5,612 bases of DNA from Candidatus Hydrogenedentota bacterium. Lineage in GTDB: Bacteria; Hydrogenedentota; Hydrogenedentia; Hydrogenedentales; SCBR16-9. The stretch's first letter is position 1. Each line of letters begins with the position of its first letter. The notes under the pieces were generated by a model. That model did not search any database. It saw only the letters and a list, made by a program, of their open reading frames with translations, and was not told where the DNA came from. Both the position numbers and the translations under genes were made by a program. The stretch covers positions 1 through 5,612 of the forward strand of contig SKJD01000089.1 of NCBI GenBank assembly GCA_007116095.1, written 5' to 3'. Shown in pieces: positions 1 through 5,288 of the stretch.

Positions 1-813
1 GGGCGCAATGTCTTGTACCAGTTTCGGGACGGGGAACTACAGCGGCTTCCGGAGGCGCGGGTGATCTATGTCGGACTGGACCGCGACGGTACGAACCCCT
101 ATGGGCGCTCGATGCTGCGTAGTCTGCCTGGGGTGATCAAGATTCAGCAGCGCCTGCTGGAAGACATGGCCGAGGCGACACGGAATGCTGGCTGGAACAA
201 GCTGCATGTGACCTACCGGCCGGAGGACCCGGAGCAGGGCGAGGAGCAGGAGGCCTACCAGGCGCGCATGCAGGAGGACCTGGCCCGGTTGCGGGACATG
301 TTCAGCGGGCTGCGCAGCGACCAGAATCTCGTGACCTTCGACAATGTGGGGATCGACGTGCTGCGCGGGCAGCAGTCCGGCCACGGCTTCTACGAGAACC
401 ACAAGGCAGTGGAGGAACAGGTCATCACGGGGATGCACCTGATGCCGATCCTGCTAGGGCGCAACTACGGCACCACGGAGACCTACGGCACGGTGCAGTA
501 CGAGATCATCAACCGACAGGTCGAGACGGTAAACCGGAGTGTGCGGCGGATGCTGGAGCAGGTCTTCAACCATGAGCTGGCGATGGCGCTGGGGCGGCCC
601 CGGGCCACGGTACAGATGCGGGCCAACCGCACGACGGACGCGCTGAAGGCGGAGCAGGCCCGTGGCGAGGAGATCGCAAATGTACTGCGCCTGCGGGACG
701 AGGGGCTGATTGACGCGCAGACGGCGCTGACGATGCTGCGGCTGCCGGGCCGGGCGCGACAGCAAAGCACAGACCTGTCTCGGGTGCGATACAAAACCAG
801 GGAGGACATATAA
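1..813 (+). CDS. Phage portal protein, C-terminal part (5' end outside window)
   Basis: The reading frame is open from base 1 to the TAA at 811-813 (270 codons), so the gene starts upstream; the TTG at 13 is not a credible start because the protein begins in mid-domain. The portal is the dodecameric ring at one head vertex through which DNA is packaged and ejected. Visible hallmarks, numbered from the window edge, are a TNPYGRSMLRSL segment (31-42), followed by a long helical stretch. A TTETYGTVQYEIINRQVE segment (158-175) leads into a helix, and the end is charged with GLIDAQTALTMLRLPG (235-250), a layout common near portal C-termini. Usual portals are 400-550 residues, so roughly the last half is present. 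The stop lies 2 bases before the next ATG, which implies translational coupling with the protease gene, as in many head operons. The exact portal subfamily (HK97-, SPP1- or Mu-like) cannot be decided here. Confidence 0.78.
   Translation, partial: GRNVLYQFRDGELQRLPEARVIYVGLDRDGTNPYGRSMLRSLPGVIKIQQRLLEDMAEATRNAGWNKLHVTYRPEDPEQGEEQEAYQARMQEDLARLRDMFSGLRSDQNLVTFDNVGIDVLRGQQSGHGFYENHKAVEEQVITGMHLMPILLGRNYGTTETYGTVQYEIINRQVETVNRSVRRMLEQVFNHELAMALGRPRATVQMRANRTTDALKAEQARGEEIANVLRLRDEGLIDAQTALTMLRLPGRARQQSTDLSRVRYKTREDI
801..805 (+). promoter_or_regulatory. Ribosome binding site of the protease gene, inside the portal 3' end
   Basis: GGAGG stands 10 bases before ATG 816 and lies within the last codons of the portal gene, so translation of the two genes is probably coupled. 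Confidence 0.7.
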
Positions 814-815
814 CG

Positions 816-1487
816 ATGGAACGGGAACCTTTGGCGCTGCGGCATCCGGAGCTCATGCAGGCCTTTCGGACGGGCGCGGAACCGGTACTGGAGGCGGTGG
901 ACGATGCGGTGCTGGCGGCGGTAAACCGCTTTGCCCTGAAGCCACTGACACGGGACGAGATCGCGGTCTTTCAGTTAGACCTCTGTCACAACCAGGTGGA
1001 CCGGCATTTCAGCCGCTTCCCGGAGGAGGAGTTGGAACAGATCAACCGGCTGGTGGTCGGCGCGCCGCTGATGGAACGGCATGACTTGCAGGGCTCGCTG
1101 CCCCGGGGCCGCTTCTTCCGTTCGCGTCTGCACCAGGAGGGCGAGCGGGTGAGTGTGCGGCCGGAGGTCTATGTCCTGCGCACGCCGGAGAACGCGGCCT
1201 TCATCCGGAACATCGAGGGCGGCATCTTCCGGGAGACGTCCATCGGCTTTGCCTTTCGACGGCCGGAATGCAGTATCTGCGGCGAGGACATGCGGGGCTG
1301 CGAGCATATCCCGGGGCGGCGCTACGGCGAGGATGAGGCGCACTACATCATGCGGGAGGTGACGGACGTCCTGGAGGGCTCCATTGTCGCGGCGGGTTCG
1401 CAGGGCACCGCCTTCGTGCAGGCGACGGAGCGAGGGTTCCAGGCTCCGGACTGGCAACAGCGCGGCGCGGCCTGGGCATTGGAGTAA
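816..1487 (+). CDS. Prohead (head maturation) protease, HK97/S78-like
   Basis: A 223-residue protein that probably cleaves scaffold and capsid N-termini during prohead maturation. An N-terminal NQVDRHFSRFPEEELEQIN segment (59-77) is followed by PLMERHDLQGSLPRGRF (84-100). This fits the family pattern of a catalytic His in an HD...GR context, giving His89. RETSIGFAF (139-147) fits the family SxGF motif, giving the nucleophile Ser142. After it come CSICGEDMRGCEH (152-164), a CxxC...CxH group that could bind zinc, and VLEGSIVAAGSQGTAF (185-200), which looks like the conserved strand near the end of these proteases. The length is normal for the family. ATG 816 is chosen because GGAGG at 801-805, inside the end of the portal gene, lies 10 bases upstream. 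Position directly after the portal and before the capsid genes supports the call. The motif assignment is recognition by eye, not an alignment. Confidence 0.82.
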   Translation: MEREPLALRHPELMQAFRTGAEPVLEAVDDAVLAAVNRFALKPLTRDEIAVFQLDLCHNQVDRHFSRFPEEELEQINRLVVGAPLMERHDLQGSLPRGRFFRSRLHQEGERVSVRPEVYVLRTPENAAFIRNIEGGIFRETSIGFAFRRPECSICGEDMRGCEHIPGRRYGEDEAHYIMREVTDVLEGSIVAAGSQGTAFVQATERGFQAPDWQQRGAAWALE

Positions 1488-1499
1488 CAAAACGTGCTT

Positions 1500-1504
1500 G
1501 GAGG
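1500..1504 (+). promoter_or_regulatory. Ribosome binding site deciding ATG 1512
   Basis: GGAGG stands 7 bases before ATG 1512. The in-frame GTG at 1494 lies upstream of this site and has no purine-rich site of its own, so the shorter 68-residue product is preferred. Confidence 0.7.
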
Positions 1505-1511
1505 CAGGGAA

Positions 1512-1718
1512 ATGGCGAACAAGATGCAGCACGGGACGTTGCATGGGCACGGCTACCTGGACAAGGTGGTTGAGGTGCAGTTTCAGGCGCTACGCAGCGA
1601 CATCGGGGAGCTACGCAAGCGCGTGGGGCGGCTGGAGACGGTGCTGGGACGCGGGGTGATGCTGCTGGTGGGCAATCTCCTGGGCGTCCTGGTCACGCTG
1701 ATTTACCAGTTGATCTGA
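1512..1718 (+). CDS. Small coiled-coil and membrane-anchor protein, XhlA-like
   Basis: A 68-residue protein. Residues 16-46 (LDKVVEVQFQALRSDIGELR then KRVGRLETVLG) have heptad-like hydrophobic spacing with alternating charge, as in a coiled coil. Residues 47-67 (from RGVMLLVGNLLG to IYQL) form one C-terminal hydrophobic segment. This topology and size match the haemolysin XhlA family, small phage membrane proteins that assist host lysis in PBSX-type phages, but the match is by layout rather than by a diagnostic motif. The start is ATG 1512 because GGAGG at 1500-1504 stands 7 bases before it; an in-frame GTG at 1494 would put that site inside the gene. A lysis gene in the middle of a head cluster would be unusual, so a role in anchoring head assembly to the membrane is an alternative. 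Followed by a 128-base gap that holds a large inverted repeat. Confidence 0.62.
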   Translation: MANKMQHGTLHGHGYLDKVVEVQFQALRSDIGELRKRVGRLETVLGRGVMLLVGNLLGVLVTLIYQLI

Positions 1719-1752
1719 GGGAAGCAATTTGGAGGTTTTGCTGCATCCACTT

Positions 1753-1813
1753 TGTCCATCCAGTCCACCAAGTCCACTGGGTGAGGCTGTGGACATGGTG
1801 GACTGGGTGGACA
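1753..1813. repeat. Inverted repeat of three GTCCAC-type hexamers per arm, 11-base loop
   Basis: Left arm 1753-1777 holds GTCCAT, GTCCAC and GTCCAC spaced by CCA and CAA (9-base period). Right arm 1789-1813 holds three GTGGAC copies. The arms match in 23 of 25 positions; one mismatch is a G:T wobble and the other an A:A pair. The loop is 1778-1788. No T-run follows the right arm, so a standard intrinsic terminator is not indicated. It lies in the 5' leader of the phosphoesterase-like gene, ending 33 bases before its ATG and after the XhlA-like gene. It could be a REP-like mobile repeat, an RNA stability or processing element, or a protein binding array. Confidence 0.85.
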
Positions 1814-1835
1814 GGGCACAAAACCATCACCACGG

Positions 1836-1842
1836 AAAGGAG
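1836..1842 (+). promoter_or_regulatory. Ribosome binding site deciding ATG 1847
   Basis: AAAGGAG ends 4 bases before ATG 1847, a slightly short but workable spacing. It removes 22 residues that an in-frame GTG at 1781 would add by reading through the right arm of the hairpin. Confidence 0.65.
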
Positions 1843-1846
1843 CTTT

Positions 1847-2563
1847 ATGTACTGGCGGATTGTAGCGCGGGAGACGGTGACCCCGCAGGCAACACCGGAT
1901 TGGGAGGGGCGCTTTGTGCTGCACGCGCACCGGGATGCAGAGGGGCCGCACCTGGACCTGCGGCTGGAATGGGGCGACTGCCTGCTGGGCTACCGCGTGG
2001 CCGGGGAGGCGCTGGCGGTGAATGCCTGGGCGACGGAGAAAGCCCCGCATCCCAAGCGCTGGTTGACGCAGGACGGCGCGGCGGAACGGCGGGATGCCGG
2101 GCGCTATGCCTGGGCAAAACGCGGGGACACGGAGCGCACGCTGTGGCTGGAGGGCGAAGCGGGGATCGAGACGCTGACCTTGCACCGGGAACGGGTGTTG
2201 GCCCCGGCTGTCTCGTCGGGACTGCGGGCGTGGCTGGCGGCGCAGAAGCTGGAAGAGGCGCATCTGCCTGGCCTGGCGCAAGACGGCCAGTTGGCGCGCC
2301 GCACGGCAATGGGCCGGATACACGGCTTGGCGCGGGTGCTGGAGGGGGACGCCTTCGACGCCGAAGCGCTGGAGACGCAGTTGCGCGGGCAACCGCTGGA
2401 AAAGCTGCTCGCGGTGCAGCAGCGGCTGGAAACGCGCTTTGATGCGCGTCTTAGCCCCAAGCCGTATGCCCAGGCCATGCCGATGCCGGAAGGGGAATCA
2501 ACGGAGGAACGGGACGCGGCTCCCTGGGCGCTGCTGCTGGGGAGCAAGGCCGCGGCAACCTGA
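1847..2563 (+). CDS. LigD 3'-phosphoesterase-like domain protein with helical C-terminal tail, at scaffold position
   Basis: A 238-residue protein. Residues 23-41 read FVLHAHRDAEGPHLDLRLE, closely resembling the start of the 3'-phosphoesterase (PE) domain of bacterial DNA ligase D, whose pattern is FV.QKH.A..LHYD.RLE. The metal and catalytic set there (His, His, Asp, Arg) would be His28, His35, Asp37 and Arg39, with one extra residue between the two histidines. A second conserved His of the family (in DHP) may be His68 in APHPKRW. LWLEGEAGIETLTLHRER (99-116) resembles the closing strands of the PE barrel. PE domains trim 3'-phosphate or ribonucleotide ends in repair. Residues from about 120 to 238 are charged, helical and Pro/Ala/Glu-rich at the end, like a scaffold or spacer. 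ATG 1847 is preferred because AAAGGAG ends 4 bases upstream; the in-frame GTG 1781 lies in a hairpin loop without a site. The gene ends in tandem stops TGA TAG. Whether it is an active enzyme or a fold reused for assembly is not known. Confidence 0.6.
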   Translation: MYWRIVARETVTPQATPDWEGRFVLHAHRDAEGPHLDLRLEWGDCLLGYRVAGEALAVNAWATEKAPHPKRWLTQDGAAERRDAGRYAWAKRGDTERTLWLEGEAGIETLTLHRERVLAPAVSSGLRAWLAAQKLEEAHLPGLAQDGQLARRTAMGRIHGLARVLEGDAFDAEALETQLRGQPLEKLLAVQQRLETRFDARLSPKPYAQAMPMPEGESTEERDAAPWALLLGSKAAAT

Positions 2564-2608
2564 TAGCGCCCGCAACACACAACAGACTATACGCAACATA
2601 AGCAACAC

Positions 2609-2614
2609 AGGAGG
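2609..2614 (+). promoter_or_regulatory. Ribosome binding site of the decoration-type gene
   Basis: AGGAGG with 8 bases before ATG 2623, preceded by an A/C-rich leader with repeated CAACA-like words and little pairing potential. This is a strong initiation region, as expected for an abundant virion protein. Confidence 0.7.
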
Positions 2615-2622
2615 AAACGGAC

Positions 2623-3003
2623 ATGGCATTTGGGGATGTCGGCGGACCGATCACGGTCATGGTGGTGACCTGCAAGAGCAAGGACAACGGTACGGTGGCG
2701 ATCCAGAAAGGGGACGCGGTGAAACTGACGGGGCCCTTCGAAGTGGATGCCGTCGAAGAGGCGGACGGGCCGCTCTTCGGCCAGGCGATGGCGGATATGG
2801 ACGCACATGGACAAGCGCTGCCGGTGAAGGTGCGTGGGGTCTGCACCTTCCAGTACGCCGGGGAGGCGCCGGAGGTGGACGGCGAATCCGGGGTGGTGCT
2901 CGCGGCGGAGGCGGGCAAGGTGACGAAGCCGGTTACGGGTACGGGCCACGGGGTGGCCCTGCGTGTGGACACGGCGCGGCAGCGGGTATTCGTGCTGCTG
3001 TAG
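2623..3003 (+). CDS. Capsid decoration/cement-type protein (DUF2190-like)
   Basis: A 126-residue protein with alternating short hydrophobic strands and Gly turns and almost no helix, as expected of a small beta-barrel. It contains VAIQKGDAVKLTGPFEVDAV (25-44), FGQAMADMDAHGQALPVKVRG (52-72) and VALRVDTARQRVFVLL (111-126). The order of a 'permit/keep value' strand, a middle VKVRGV strand and a C-terminal strand resembles the DUF2190-type proteins often found immediately before the major capsid gene, where they bind the outer capsid surface and stabilise it. No cleavable signal is seen. ATG 2623 follows AGGAGG at 2609-2614 with 8 bases spacing. The leader 2564-2608 is rich in CAACA-type runs and looks unstructured, which would favour strong translation of an abundant structural protein. 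The identification rests on size, strand pattern and position. Confidence 0.6.
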   Translation: MAFGDVGGPITVMVVTCKSKDNGTVAIQKGDAVKLTGPFEVDAVEEADGPLFGQAMADMDAHGQALPVKVRGVCTFQYAGEAPEVDGESGVVLAAEAGKVTKPVTGTGHGVALRVDTARQRVFVLL

Positions 3004-3046
3004 TTTGCGCGTAGACGCAGGATGACATAGACAGGAAGCAACGCAG

Positions 3047-3053
3047 AAGGAGG
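3047..3053 (+). promoter_or_regulatory. Ribosome binding site of the major capsid gene
   Basis: AAGGAGG is a near-consensus site. Its spacing is 11 bases to ATG 3065 and 8 bases to TTG 3062, so either could initiate; ATG is preferred by codon but TTG has the better spacing. Confidence 0.65.
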
Positions 3054-3064
3054 CAAGGCGATTG

Positions 3065-4111
3065 ATGGCAGAAGCACAGGGATTGATTCAGGAGCAGGCG
3101 CGTTTTTTGGGGCAGCCGACGGAGGCGCTGCGCAGTCTGCGTGGGGAGGCGCTGTATGAGTCCTTGCAGGGGCTGGGGCTGACGCACCGGCATTATTTCC
3201 GCGCGCTGGATTGCAGCCTGGAGAGCTATTGCGCGCAGGAGTTCGGGGTGGACCTGGAGCGGATTACGGTCGAGCGCTTCTTTCAGTCCAGCCCGGATGC
3301 GAAGTGGCTCTTTCCGGACATGGTGCGGGAATCGGTGCTGACGGGATTGCGGCGACGGCCCATTTACCCGGAACTCATCGCGGGGGATGAGCGCATCGAA
3401 GGCGCGGTCTACAGCCTGCCGCATGTGGTGGAAGACGAAGACGAGGAGTCGCTGCGGACGGTGGCCGAGGGCGGCGCGATCCCTGAGTCCAACATTACCT
3501 ACGGGGACCGCGTGGTGCGGCTGGACAAACGCGGCCGGGGCGTGCTGGCGTCGTATGAGGTGGTGCGGCGGATGTCGGTGGACATGCTGCGCGTGCACCT
3601 CGAGCGCATCGGCGAGCGCCTGGGCCGGGACCTGGATGTGCGGGTCGTGGAGGTGTTGAATGCGGGCGACGGATCACCTGGCAGCGCGCCGACGGTCATT
3701 GACAGCACCGCACTGGGCTCGTGGCAGTACGATGACCTCATCCGCGGCTACCTGCACCTGATGCAGCAGCATTACTTTACGCCGAGCCACTTCGTGGTGT
3801 CCCGCCCCACGGCGGAGACCTTGCTGGGGCTGCCGGAGATCAAGGACGCGACGCAGTTCGAGTTCAGCCGGACGGGCTCCTTCCCCAGACCGTTGGGGAT
3901 GCGGATGGTGGTCTCGGACGTGCATCCCGATGTGCAGATGACGGTGCTGGACGCGCGGTACGCCGTCCAGAAGGTGACCGAGCAGGAGCTGATGGTGGAA
4001 AGCGACAAGCTGATCCATCAGCAGTGGGACCGCACCTACCTCAGCATCGTGACGGACTACGCGGTGCTGTATGAGAAGGCGCGGGTGGTGCTGGACAACA
4101 ACTGGAGCTGA
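3065..4111 (+). CDS. Major capsid protein, HK97 fold
   Basis: A 348-residue protein of the size usual for HK97-fold capsid subunits that assemble the icosahedral head. Features in order: an N-terminal helical arm (1-80); RRPIYPELIAGDERIEGAVY (97-116) entering an E-loop-like region with EDEDEESLRTVAEGGAIPES (123-142) and NITYGDRVVRLDKRGRGVLA; a long spine-like helix with VVRRMSVDMLRVHLERIGER (166-185); a P-domain region with DLIRGYLHLMQQHYFTPSHF (224-243); and a C-terminal part with GMRMVVSDV (278-286), VLDARYAVQKVTEQELM and AVLYEKARVVLDNNW, typical of the strand-rich closing part of such proteins. A cleaved N-terminal segment is possible given the protease upstream. ATG 3065 is taken as start; AAGGAGG at 3047-3053 is 11 bases away, so TTG 3062 (8 bases) remains possible and adds one residue. 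It follows the decoration gene as expected, and a large hairpin begins 25 bases past the stop. Confidence 0.85.
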   Translation: MAEAQGLIQEQARFLGQPTEALRSLRGEALYESLQGLGLTHRHYFRALDCSLESYCAQEFGVDLERITVERFFQSSPDAKWLFPDMVRESVLTGLRRRPIYPELIAGDERIEGAVYSLPHVVEDEDEESLRTVAEGGAIPESNITYGDRVVRLDKRGRGVLASYEVVRRMSVDMLRVHLERIGERLGRDLDVRVVEVLNAGDGSPGSAPTVIDSTALGSWQYDDLIRGYLHLMQQHYFTPSHFVVSRPTAETLLGLPEIKDATQFEFSRTGSFPRPLGMRMVVSDVHPDVQMTVLDARYAVQKVTEQELMVESDKLIHQQWDRTYLSIVTDYAVLYEKARVVLDNNWS

Positions 4112-4136
4112 GGCTAGGCCGTAGCATTCCCCTTAC

Positions 4137-4196
4137 GTCCACCCTGTCCACATAGTCCACAAAGTAATGTCGTGGACAGGTGTGGACAGGGTGGAC
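4137..4196. repeat. Second GTCCAC triple-hexamer inverted repeat, 11-base loop
   Basis: Left arm 4137-4160 holds three GTCCAC copies spaced by CCT and ATA. Right arm 4172-4196 holds three GTGGAC copies. Sixteen outer base pairs (4137-4152 with 4181-4196) are perfect, an internal bulge of 2 against 3 bases follows, and the inner GTCCAC/GTGGAC pair closes an 11-base loop (4161-4171). It begins 25 bases after the capsid stop and ends before the holin-like gene. No T-run follows. The design is the same as the element at 1753-1813 but the spacer bases differ. Confidence 0.87.
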
Positions 4197-4234
4197 CGGC
4201 AGGAACCAGGTAAGACGAAGGCAAAACCGTAAAT

Positions 4235-4240
4235 GGAGGA
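4235..4240 (+). promoter_or_regulatory. Ribosome binding site deciding ATG 4251
   Basis: GGAGGA lies 10 bases before ATG 4251 and overlaps the alternative ATG at 4233, which has only a weak GAAGG further upstream. Confidence 0.62.
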
Positions 4241-4250
4241 CATTGGGAAT

Positions 4251-4667
4251 ATGCGCTTGGTGGATCTGTTGTTTTCTGATACAGGGTTGACGCTGGTGGC
4301 GGGGCTGATGGGCGCCATTTGGACCGTTTTCAAGGCGTCGTCGTGGGGCCGGGTGCTGCGTCGGGATCGCTACCGAAAAGCGGTGCAGGCCGTGGAGGCG
4401 GCGGTGGACGTGACCTACCGGGAGTATGTCGCGGCGATCAAGGCGGCGCGGGCGGATGGCAAGTTATCGCTGGAAGAACAGCGGGAAGCCCGGTCACGGG
4501 CGCGACTGAAGGCAATCGCGATTGCCCGGGAACAGGGCATCGACCTGCTGGAGACCCTGGGCCGCGATCAGATCGATGTCTGGATCGCCAAACTGGTGAA
4601 ACGGCTGAAGCGACCGACGCGGGCGGCGGCGACACCAACGGCTTTGCGGCGCTTACAGCCCAGTTAG
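4251..4667 (+). CDS. Membrane-anchored helical phage protein, LLH-holin-like
   Basis: A 138-residue protein with one hydrophobic segment at about residues 11-29 (GLTLVAGLMGAIWTVFK) and then a long basic, Ala-rich helical region. RYRKAVQAVEAAVDVTYREY (40-59) and IAREQGIDLLETLGRDQIDV (91-110) give the layout 'membrane anchor, AV..VE helix, second helix pair' seen in LLH-type holins, which form the lysis membrane lesion. The C-terminus is strongly basic (WIAKLVKRLKRPTR). ATG 4251 is chosen because GGAGGA at 4235-4240 is 10 bases upstream; the ATG at 4233 overlaps that site and would add six residues. The gene is separated from the capsid gene by a hairpin at 4137-4196, so it may be a separate transcript or a differentially expressed one. 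A tail or head-tail protein is less likely given the membrane segment. Family membership is inference. Confidence 0.6.
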   Translation: MRLVDLLFSDTGLTLVAGLMGAIWTVFKASSWGRVLRRDRYRKAVQAVEAAVDVTYREYVAAIKAARADGKLSLEEQREARSRARLKAIAIAREQGIDLLETLGRDQIDVWIAKLVKRLKRPTRAAATPTALRRLQPS

Positions 4668-4703
4668 AACAATCGTAACAACGTAACCACAGGGCCCGTC
4701 CCT

Positions 4704-4710
4704 GAAGGAG
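4704..4710 (+). promoter_or_regulatory. Ribosome binding site of the DJ-1/PfpI gene
   Basis: GAAGGAG with 8 bases before ATG 4719. Its first G is also the last base of a small CAGGG/CCCTG stem (4690-4704), which is too weak to assert regulation. Confidence 0.65.
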
Positions 4711-4718
4711 TGTGCAGT

Positions 4719-5273
4719 ATGGTCGCGAAGAAGCCTTTGAATCAACAACGGGTGCTGGTTTTTGTCGCTGACATCTATGAAGACCTGGAGCTGTGGTATC
4801 CCAAACTGCGGCTGGAAGAGGAAGGGATCGAGGTGGTGCTGGCCGGGCCGGAAGCCGGCGTAGAATATACCGGCAAGAACGGCTACCCCTGCGTTTCGGA
4901 CGCGGCCATCGACGACATGGACGAAGCCGACTTCGACGGCGTACTTTGCCCGGGCGGCTTCATGCCGGACAAGCTCCGCCGGGACCCGAAGGTATTGTCG
5001 CTGGTGAAGGCCTTTGCGGACAACGGCAAGCTGGTCGCGGCGATTTGCCACGGCGGGTGGATTCCGATTTCGGCGAAGGTCTACCGGGACGTGCGCGTGA
5101 CCGGCTCACCAGGCATCAAGGACGACCTGGTGAATGCCGGGGCCTTGTGGGAAGATGCGTCGGTAGTGGTCCACCGCAATTTCGTCTCCAGCCGGAAGCC
5201 GTCGGACCTGCCGGACTTCTGCAAGGGCATGCTGCAAGTACTGCGCGACCCCGGCGATCTGCGCACGGCATAG
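4719..5273 (+). CDS. DJ-1/PfpI family protein (class I glutamine amidotransferase-like)
   Basis: A 184-residue complete cytosolic protein of the DJ-1/PfpI superfamily, of the YhbO/PfpI branch, whose members act as glyoxalase, deglycase or peptidase-like enzymes in stress protection. The nucleophile elbow LVAAICHGGWIPISA (105-119) gives Cys110 with the neighbouring His111. VADIYEDLELWYPKLRLEEEG (16-36) carries the conserved acidic partner, Glu21. DGVLCPGGFMPDKLR (73-87) is the usual glycine-rich substrate-site strand and NFVSSRKPSDLPDF (154-167) is the family C-terminal signature. Usual family PQ-type residues after ICHG are replaced by GW. ATG 4719 follows GAAGGAG at 4704-4710 by 8 bases; a GTG at 4710 overlaps that site. 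This is a typical bacterial, not phage, gene, so the phage-like block probably ends at or before about 4668-4718. Biochemical specificity within the superfamily cannot be predicted from sequence alone. Confidence 0.92.
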   Translation: MVAKKPLNQQRVLVFVADIYEDLELWYPKLRLEEEGIEVVLAGPEAGVEYTGKNGYPCVSDAAIDDMDEADFDGVLCPGGFMPDKLRRDPKVLSLVKAFADNGKLVAAICHGGWIPISAKVYRDVRVTGSPGIKDDLVNAGALWEDASVVVHRNFVSSRKPSDLPDFCKGMLQVLRDPGDLRTA

Positions 5274-5288
5274 CCATCTTGTAACGGA

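Noticed and set aside
1729..2442. Open plus-strand frame of 237 codons overlapping the phosphoesterase-like gene
   Set aside because: It is extremely Gly/Ala/Arg-rich with no domain pattern, as expected from reading a GC-rich gene in a shifted frame; the frame at 1847-2563 has a clear domain signature and a binding site.
2451..3077. Long minus-strand frame of 208 codons across the decoration gene
   Set aside because: Antisense to two better supported genes, rich in Ser/Pro/Thr without any recognisable motif, and it crosses the A/C-rich leader between them.
2933..3598. Minus-strand frame of 221 codons opposite the capsid gene
   Set aside because: Composition and overlap mark it as the antisense shadow of the capsid gene; no binding site or domain seen.
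1753..4196. CRISPR array as an explanation for the GTCCAC repeats
   Set aside because: Units are 6 bases at a 9-base period with mirrored arms; CRISPR repeats are longer and have unique spacers of about 30 bases.
4137..4196. Intrinsic terminator after the capsid gene
   Set aside because: The stem is strong but there is no run of T after it and the closing arm is followed by CGGCAGG, so only a factor-dependent or stability role is possible.
4133..4333. Minus-strand frame ending in WTMWTGWT-type repeats
   Set aside because: The repeat is the translation of the GTCCAC array itself, so it is not evidence of a protein.
4690..4704. Small CAGGG/CCCTG hairpin before the DJ-1 gene
   Set aside because: Five base pairs with a five-base loop and no T-run is within chance for GC-rich DNA; not enough for a regulator or terminator.
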